DNA from: Balanoglossus misakiensis
Lineage: Eukaryota; Hemichordata
DNA length: 64,000 nt
Direction of reading: 5' to 3'
Assembly: GCA_040954595.2 (NCBI GenBank)
Contig: CM082578.2
Span: 2,542,001 to 2,606,000, forward strand
Position numbers and translations under genes: made by a program. Within the stretch, counting starts at the first letter, position 1. Every line of letters begins with the position of its first letter. Below the pieces are notes generated by a model. The model worked only from the letters and a program-made list of their open reading frames with translations, was not told where the DNA came from and did no database searches. Positions 56,400 through 64,000 of the stretch are shown one piece after another.

Positions 56400-57410
56400 G
56401 TAACACCGTAACAGTAATAAGTTTTTAGTGTCTGACACTATGCTTTACATAAAGCAGCAAGAAGATGATCAAGCTCTGCATGGATTTCTCAGAATGGCAG
56501 AAAAGTCGATTTTTGTAGCCAATTGAATTTCCAATTTATTCTGCCCAATCTTTCAGCTTACATGTAGGTAATCATGTTTGATCTTTATATGGCTTCAATA
56601 CTACTTTTCACAAATACTTCAGTGTTAACATCCCAATTCACTGTGTTTGGACCCAACCACACTATTAAAAATATTGGGACTGGACCAAAATATGAGGGTG
56701 AAAAGTTGAATATTTGTTGTATTTTTGGTGTGACTGATATTGAAATGGCCATTTTCTCCCACAGTCTGACACTCAAGACCAAGTTTTCATCCAGTGGCAG
56801 AGTGGTGAAGTGGCCACCATGCATATCTTAGTGGTACACGCTATGGTCATTCTGCTAACCTTTGGAAAACCTCCACGTATGTATGCAACTGTAACAGTAG
56901 TAAGTTTTTATTGCTGACCACTATATGAAGCAGCAACATAATTGAGCTCGGCATGGAGATCTCAGAATGGCAGAAAAGTCAATTTTTGTAGCCAATTGAA
57001 TTTCAAATTTATTCTGTGCCGACTTTCAGCTTAATCAAGTATGACCTTAATATGGCTTCAATGTTTTCCCAAATTTTAATATAGAATGCTCCACTGTCCA
57101 GTGTTCATCCCCATTCAATGTATACATTGTATAGATCCAACCATACTATTGAAAATAATTGGACTGGACCAAAATATGCGGGTGAAATGTTAAAGTTCAA
57201 CATACCTAATGACCAGTCGCAGACATATATATTAGTTGTATTTTTGGTGTAACTGATAGTGAAATGGCCATCTTCTCCCACAGTCTGACACTCAAGACCA
57301 AGTGTTCATCCAATGGCAGAGTGGTGAAGTGGCCACCATGCATATCTTAGTGGTACATGCCATGGTCATTCTGCTAACCTTTGGAAAACCTCCATGTATG
57401 TATGCAAATG
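56400..57410. repeat. About 500-bp tandem duplication that includes an INTS1 exon
   Basis: About 56410-56885 and 56889-57400 align along their length (GGCAGAAAAGTC, TAGCCAATTGAATTT, TGAAATGGCCAT words) with moderate divergence. Each unit holds one copy of the same 112-nt exon. Confidence 0.9.
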
Positions 57411-60400
57411 ATTTTTTAAGCTGTCAAATAAATTCTTCAGATTATAACTGATACTTACATCGGCTGTAATTTTTCGCTGTTTTCAGTACTTTTGTTTTGT
57501 GTATGTACTGCAGTTTCATGTTCAAATGCCCAAAGCACGATGAAATGCTCAGCATTTAGATTATCAACACAACCTACATGTGTATAGTCAGCATTATTAT
57601 TGTGCAAAATTTGAATTCATGTCCGGACCAGAACTCATTTGTCAACGATAACAATGGCTGTTACACACATAAAGGCTATGTTTTGAGTTGAACAAGAAAT
57701 TGGATTTGGTAAACAGAACAAATATACTGAAATTAAAGCCAAAGTTACAGCTAATGCCCCTTTAATTTGATTTTCTCATCATTTTGCAGGAGATAGTTCC
57801 TTTGATTGTTTGCTGAGTGCCTGGTTTCCAGACAACTCACCGTGTCCGTCAGCATTTCTGGTGGACACCTCAGAAGAAGCTCTCCTTCTGCCGGATTGGT
57901 TGAAGCTGAGAATGATCCGCTCCAATGTTCCCAGACTTGTGGATGCTGGTAGGTTGCCATAGCAATAATGTGTCAATTTCTGTACGATTTTAGATTTACA
58001 GTTTTGTAAATCGTCAAAAGACACTTGATTCTGTGTTGAAGCCAACAAAAACCACATCTAGTGCACGCTAACAATAATGTTGCTGAAACAGACCCAGCTG
58101 CTAATGGGCCTACTCTAGATGTATGTCCGGTCACTGATACCAGACTTTGTGTATTACATGTAGTGGGACGTTCTGTTTTGGTTGGTCTCCATACGCAACA
58201 TTTTAGTTTGTACGCAATTTTCCACAGCTTATTTGTACAGTGTATGCAACTAGAAAAAAAACTAACGGAAACATTGCCCTCTCAAATATAACACACCACT
58301 GACGCAGTGCAACTGTAAAGTACATGAAGTTTTATGAAATTAACTTGGTTAGACTAGAAGACATCACCACGTTCTCATAATGACTCCAGCAACCCAGAAG
58401 TTTTTTGTGAAGAGGTGCAGTGTTTGTCATGGCCTGATCGGTTGCTCTGCAGTTGCACCATTTACATTTGATTTTTCATGGAAATATCTGCCAATCTGTG
58501 TTTCAACTCAACTTGGAACCTTTTTCTCACCAAACTTTCTTTTCATCCTAAATCCGTCTGACTTTTAGCCCTGGAAGACTTGGAACCAGCTCAGTTGGTC
58601 TTGTTTGTGCAGTCCTTTGGTATACCAGTTAACAGCATGTGGTATGAATTAGTCTTCATCAAAGCTACCGTACATCCCAATTTCCATACTCGGTTTAAAT
58701 TACAACTTTAGAAATTTACTCTTTGGTGTTGTGGGTTTCATCTCTCTTGGTTGCGCTTTTCACCAGCCCCCAAAGAAGCTCCATGATTTTTTTTCTTTTT
58801 ATAAAATCTTTAATTCAGCAATTGCAGAGTATACAGGATTATGTTACACATACTTCATGAAATTTACAATAGTTATATCATTTTTTACATAGTTTATATA
58901 ATACAGCTCTTCAGTAAGAAATTTCCTCATATTTTGCTGTTTTAGTATCCTTGCTTTGTATACCGCAAAGGTGCTCAACATTATGATTAGGTTCAAAGGT
59001 TCGAGCTTGGGTAGCTCTAGATAGTAACCATAGATTACATGCTTCCAAGATAAGCTGAGCTGAGTGTTGTATGAACTATTAAGGGCTCGAGTAACAGTGG
59101 CCCAGAAATGTGTTACATTTTTACAATCAAAAAGAAAATGCTTACAATCTTCAAATACATTACATACTTCACACAATGGAGAGGCTTCTCTCTTCCATTT
59201 AAATAAATTCACTTTGTGTGGAAGTTTATCATACAATAAAAATAAATTGAATTGAGCAATCTTTTTAATCTGTATTTTTTTCACTTTGATTGCCCATATC
59301 ATACTCCAGTTCGGATAAACACCGATCTTGTTTTCCCACACCTTTGTCGCATATGATTTTTCTACATACTTATTTACCAGATTCCAATAGAAATCTTTAC
59401 AGCAAAAAGTAAAAACGTCTGTATATTTTCCCTGATGATTTTTTTTCATTATAGCTTTTCTTTGTTGAGTAACTATTAACTCATTTCTTACATTTCTCAT
59501 ACACTGCTTCCATTGATCTGGAATAGCTTTTTTTAAAATCATGTACTGGGTGATCCAGTTTCTTTTTTTCTGTAGCTTGTTTAAAAGACAGTGCTGATCA
59601 ATGAAATTACCATTAACAAATAAGTCGGCTATATGAATAAATCCAGCCTCGATCCACTCAGTGAAAAATAAAGGATGGTTATTTACCGTTATATTACAAT
59701 TCCCCCAAATTATTTGTTCTCCCACCTTATTGGGATTTAAATCTATACGTTGCCCGCTTTGCACAACCTCGTTCCAAATCTTTAAAATAGACGAATAAAA
59801 ACTTGGCAGACCTTTCGTGACATAACATATGCCTGTGTTATTTAGGTTGTACGTAAATATACGCTTGGTCCCCCCAAACTTTTCCAGGTGGTAATCGATG
59901 ACTATCTTCCATGTCTGGTTATCACTGTTTACAAGTCTTGATACCCATCCACACATCAGAGCTTTTACAGTCGAACTTACATCAAGCATCTCTATACCTC
60001 CATTTTCAATCTTATTAATGATAATACTCTTTCGAATTTTTCTTTTTTTCCCACTCCATAAAAAGTTGTAGAAAAGCTTGTTTAGTCGCACTATCACATC
60101 TTTTGGTGTTACAATCATAGAGACTAGGTAGACAATTTTAGAAAACGCAAGACTCTTCAGAATGGTTAGTTTACCAAAGACGCTCAAATATCTTTTCTTC
60201 CAACTATCTAATAATTTCTCAATTTTTTCTAATTTTTTGTCCCAATTTAAAATTTTCAACTCTTTCTTGTTGTGGCCAAAGTAAACCCCCAAAGCCTTAA
60301 TGGCTTTATTAGACCATGGAATAAGGCCGATATTATCCTTCCTTTTCCAGGACCCTAGCTTCAACCCTTCTGTTTTTTCTCTATTCAATTTTAAGCCAGA

Positions 60401-63400
60401 GTACTTTCCATATTGGTCAATAATATTCAGTACTCGGGCCAAAGATTTTACATTCTCGATGTACACTTGGGTATCATCCGCCAATTGAGTGATTTTTATG
60501 ATCTTATTCCCCACTTTAAAACCAATATTATTCTCATTGCGGATAACCTGGGCAAGTAACTCTGCAACTATGATGAAAAGTAGAGCTGACAATGGACAAC
60601 CCTGCCGTATACCTCTTTGTAATGCAAATGGAGAGGTTATCCAACCGTTGTTGGTAACTGCACTCCTACAATCGGTGTAGATTGTTTTAATCCAGGTGAT
60701 AAATGAATTACCAAACCCGAACTTTTCCAGCGCTACAAACATAAATTTGTGTTCTACCATGTCAAAAGCTTTACAAAAGTCTAAGAATATGATGGCCCCT
60801 CCTTTATTCCTTTTCTCAGCAAAATCAATCAAGTCTTCAATCAGACGGACATTTTGACCACTATACCGACCTTTGATGTATCCCACTTGATCTGTGTTAA
60901 TAATTGTGGGAATAACCTTCTTTAGTCTATTTGCAAGTACGCATGACAGAATTTTGTAGTCGTGATTTAACAATGAAATGGGTCTCCAATTCTTCAAATC
61001 GAGTCTTGTGTCTTTTTTGTGTATAAGCGTGATGACACTTTCATGCTGCGTGATAGCAAGCTTCCCTTCGTCAAAACCCTCATTAAAAGAGTCAATAACA
61101 AGATTCTTCAAGCTGTCCCAGAACATACGATAAAATTCTATGGGAATACCATCCAACCCAGGTGTTTTATTACTTTTCATATGCCAAATAGCTTTTGTGC
61201 ATTCCTCTTCCGTTATACTACCTTCCATCTTTTATGTAAGATTACCTGTTAAATTAGAGTTTGTGCTAATGTTATTAATATAATGTCTTATATCATTTTC
61301 GTTCACCCCTGTTGTCGTATACAGATCACTATAAAAATCTCTCTGTGCATTAAGGATATCTTCTGTTTTTGTTAAAATTCTACCATTTACACAAAGTTTT
61401 GTGATCTGCTTGTCCCTGTATCTCTTCCTCTCCAACCCCAGGAAGTATCTGCTGTTTCTTTCACCCTCTTCTTACCATTTTATTCTTGATCTTATCTGCA
61501 CCCCCCGTAACCTGTGTATATAAATTTGGTTAAGCTGGTTCTTTTTGCTTTCGTATTCTTTAATCATGTCTTTGTCCCTGTTAGGGGAGTTTAACAACTT
61601 ACTTTCTAAATTCATGATCTCATTTTCTAAAATCTTCAGCCTAGATTTTCTTTTCCTTTCCTTATCTTTTGCATATTTCATGCTAACTTCTTTAACTTTT
61701 ATTTTTAGAATATCCCATAAGTTTCTTTTGTGGCCATTACTATTACAATACTTCAATGTGTCAGTAATCACTGCCTTAATTATGCATTTATACTCTTCGT
61801 CCTTAAGCAAACTGGTATTTAGCTTCCAATAGCCGGGACCCCTTTCAGAATCTTTGAAACCTATTTTTAGCGAAACAGCATTGTGATCTGTTCTAACAGT
61901 GGGCCTTATGTCAGCGGAATGAACGCTGGCAAGAAGCTGCTTTGAAATCAGCCAAAAATCTATTCTACTTGCTAGACCCAATGTAACCTGTCGCCAGGTG
62001 TATTGTAGCGTATCAGGATGCAGTGTTCTCCAAACATCACACAGCGTAAAAGACTTAGTGAGGTTACAAAGTTTTTTAGACCGCACATAATAGCTCTTAA
62101 CCCCACGTCTATCAATATTGACATCGAAAACAGTATTGAAGTCCCCACCAATAAGGATATAACCTTCGGGTGAAGCGTTTTTGTGTACGAAGCTTTTCAG
62201 AGAAGTCAGGAACGCTTCTCTTTTCGCTATGGACATTCGGTGCGTACACATTTACAATTGTGAACACTTCATCATCAATCTCGACAACGACGAGCAATTT
62301 TCTGCCATCATATGAACACTTAGTATGCCTTATTGTACAGTTTAGACGCTTGTCAAACAGAATTGTGACTCCTTTACTGTGGTTGGTACCAAAGGAGTTG
62401 GCAATGTGCCCTTTCCATTCAAAACTGATTTGAGTGGAGAGTTTTTCGTCCCAGTATGTCTCTTGCAACAGTACAATGTCTGCTTTTTGTTCTCTTGTCC
62501 ATTTGAAAACCTGTTTCCGTTTTTGTGACTCTCTCAGTCCTCTGCAGTTCAGAGACAGAAAATGCATAAAGTGATATATCTAAATCTGAACGCAAGTAAG
62601 AAAACTATAGTTTAAGAGCTTACAGGAAGAAACAGTCTGCATTCTCATCTTCTTCTTTGCCCTTGGACCTTCTTTCTTTTCTTCGCTGCTTTCTTCGCTT
62701 TGGTCTTCGCTACCATCGCTTTCCTAAACGCGTCTGACGCCGCCGAATCTTCTTCCAAATCTTCCGTCTCTTCGTCCGACAGCAACGTTGAAGACATGTC
62801 TGTTGACGTACTGACGTGTTTGCGCTTTGTGTCACTGGGCGTGGCAGTAACCGTTGACGGTACAGATGTCCGGGACTCGGCTACGTAATCGGTGATCTTT
62901 TGCTGCTTGGCCTGGTGTGGTACCTCGGATGCCTTCGACGGAATACTTTGCCTCGATTTCACACTTTCTGTTGCAACTGTCGCAGCAGCTGGATTCTCTG
63001 TGTGTGCAGCATTGTCGGCCTGTACGTCACTGTCTTGACTGATTGTCACCTCTTTCGTATGTAAATAGCTCCAATTATGCATACTTGTGCAGTTGGCGCG
63101 AATGTGTCCACTCTTCTTACAAAGCCTGCATACCACCTGATTGCTGCAATCTGACTTCAGGTGGCCTTGCTGGAGACAGTTGAAGCAAAATGACTTGCCA
63201 TAACTATCCATCTGGGTGTTAGCTTCTTCCTTCCTTTCTCTATACAAGAGGTTGCAAATAAAGCCATCTATTTTTATTTGCCAGTCCGGCGGGGTTGGTT
63301 GACTAAGTTTGTTGACAAAGACAAAGCGGTCTCCATTATCAATATTCGTCAATTTCCCGTCGATTCGCCATTTCGCTTTCACTATTGATCTCACCTGTAT

Positions 63401-63865
63401 ACCAATTTCCTTGAGTTTCTGTCTTATGACTTCGTCACTCACTGACAAGCTCCATGATGGCAAGACTATCAAAGATAGTAAACACAAATTGCCTGGAAGT
63501 GTATGGTATAATTAAATCATACCACAAACCTCGTACTGAAGTCATTTGGCCCACAAGCAGACATACTGCCCAAAATGTCCCAATGTGTCACATTGGCTCT
63601 CTATCATGATAATACATGTAATGCCATATTTTCAAAATCATTTTTCAAAATCGTTAATACACATGTAACACTACTGTTTCTTTTCACAGCAAACTATTGC
63701 AGCATCTCGACATGGCCTGCAGACAAGATCTGTACAGTATGGAACAGGCTGTAGTTAACAAGGGATACATGGCTCAGTTAGTGGAAGTTCAACAGATGAG
63801 AGGAGCAGAAGGTGGAAATAAATTTCACGCTATGCTGCAGTCATTCCTGGAGAAAGACAACAAAG
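56765..63865 (+). CDS. INTS1: INTS1, Integrator complex subunit 1, partial (4 exons here)
   Basis: Exons 56765-56876, 57790-57948, 58569-58641 and 63690-63865 join in phase with GT-AG borders. The translation contains VFIQWQSGEVATMHILVVHA, ALLLPDWLKLRMIRSNVPRL, LEPAQLVLFVQSFGIPVNSM and YMAQLVEVQQMRGAEGG, which I recognise as the conserved C-terminal half of INTS1. INTS1 is the scaffold subunit of the nuclear Integrator complex, which binds RNA polymerase II, cleaves snRNA 3' ends and attenuates transcription. The gene goes on beyond the window edge. The 5' exons are only partly placed. An extra exon copy lies at 57284-57395, and a LINE fills most of the last intron. Confidence 0.85.
57284..57395 (+). 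pseudogene. Duplicate INTS1 exon, splicing would create a stop
   Basis: 112 nt, nearly identical to 56765-56876, with intact AG and GT borders. It ends in T where the first copy ends in C. Joined to the next exon, which starts GA, it gives TGA (stop) instead of CGA (Arg). Using both copies would also shift the frame (112 is not a multiple of 3). Confidence 0.8.
58776..58787. repeat. 12-bp target duplication AAGCTCCATGAT of the intronic LINE
   Basis: The same 12 bases occur at 63447-63458, one on each side of the LINE. Confidence 0.8.
58844..62567 (-). pseudogene. LINE ORF2: AP endonuclease and reverse transcriptase, broken
   Basis: Starts MHFLSLNCRGLRESQKRKQ at 62567 with the endonuclease motifs (LLQETYWDEKL, then GGDFNTVFD, and RTDHNAVSL). 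A frameshift lies near 62230, an in-frame TAA at 61472-61474 (W-stop-EEGERNSRYFLG) and a second in-frame stop at 61232-61234. The reverse transcriptase domain runs from 61228: PGLDGIPIEFY, FLDFCKAFDMVEH, GIRQGCPLSALLFII and the catalytic LADDTQVYI. These match the Tx1/L1 branch. Three lesions make it inactive. Confidence 0.85.
62645..63446 (-). pseudogene. LINE ORF1: zinc-knuckle RNA-binding protein, N-terminus missing
   Basis: Open minus-strand frame with two CCHC knuckles (CFNCLQQGHLKSDC and CRLCKKSGHIRANC), which bind the LINE RNA, followed by a Ser/Thr-rich region and a very basic C-terminus (KKAAKKRKKVQGQRRR). The frame runs past 63446 into flanking DNA by chance; the target duplication marks the real border. 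The usual N-terminal part is lost. Confidence 0.8.
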
Positions 63866-64000
63866 GTACTGGTAGTATTTGTGGAGTAAAATAGTGTCAG
63901 AAAAGTTAAGTCATACAGTGTTTTTGTCAAGGGAGGTACCCTGGTAAATGTTACTAAGGTTCCCCTTGGTATATCAATGGAGTCAAAATAGTAGGTAGCA

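Larger units (their letters stand above)
58788..63446 (-). mobile_element. Tx1/L1-like LINE in an INTS1 intron, 5'-truncated
   Basis: 4659 bp on the minus strand. The 3' end is an A-rich tail (plus-strand T8 from 58787). A 12-bp target duplication flanks it. It contains ORF1 with zinc knuckles and ORF2 with endonuclease and reverse transcriptase. The 5' end stops within ORF1. Confidence 0.85.

Noticed and set aside
57284-57395. A mutually exclusive, functional alternative INTS1 exon
   Set aside because: Its last base makes a stop codon with the next exon, so a protein-coding alternative is unlikely.
62645-63487. LINE ORF1 starting at 63487
   Set aside because: The 12-bp target duplication puts the LINE border at 63446; the codons beyond belong to flanking DNA.

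Overview
The window is animal nuclear DNA, most likely from a marine invertebrate (amphioxus, hemichordate or mollusc-like). Signs are split genes with GT-AG introns, many TACATGTA words, microsatellites, CR1/L2- and Tx1-like LINEs, a Penelope fragment and dozens of small inverted-repeat DNA transposons. There are no bacterial operons, rRNA genes or CRISPR arrays. I could run no database search, so family names rest on motifs read by eye.

Main discovery: 8574-21387 is one complete 12.8-kb DNA transposon. It has perfect 18-bp terminal inverted repeats (TAGCCCGGAGACGCGGGC), a second 16-bp inverted repeat just inside them, and an exact 9-bp target-site duplication (AGGTAATAC). It carries two intact, intron-containing genes transcribed inwards from opposite ends: a 605-aa RecQ-like SF2 helicase (+, 3 exons) and a 1100-aa transposase-like protein of the DUF6589 type with GDQLT motif (-, 5 exons). 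All splice phases agree and no exon is interrupted. A CR1/L2-like LINE, a MITE and a 70-bp palindrome have inserted into its non-coding parts. A 402-bp non-autonomous derivative (25118-25519) has the same ends, also a 9-bp duplication, and an empty paralogous site at about 42.56 kb. The element fits a helicase-bearing Academ-type transposon (the lineage I recall as AcademH).

Layout. 0-8.5 kb: repeats, an acyl-CoA synthetase fragment, a frameshifted sulfotransferase plus a second fragment, and a C2H2 zinc-finger gene on the minus strand with one homopolymer frameshift. 8.57-21.39 kb: the giant transposon. 21.7-26.8 kb: exons of an unrecognised minus-strand gene, with a Penelope fragment and MITEs between them. 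29.8-34.9 kb: a PHD-FLYWCH gene fragment (Mutator-associated type) cut inside a codon run by a 4.4-kb foldback transposon with 1.9-kb arms. 35-41 kb: mostly MITEs. 41.4-50.4 kb: plus-strand exons including a small single-pass membrane protein. 56.7-63.9 kb: exons of INTS1 (Integrator subunit 1); one exon is tandemly duplicated, and a Tx1-like LINE with a 12-bp target duplication lies in one intron.

Host genes recognised with good support are few (INTS1, the zinc-finger gene). Most of the window is transposon-derived, nested several layers deep, and several insertions can be dated relative to one another from target duplications and empty sites.
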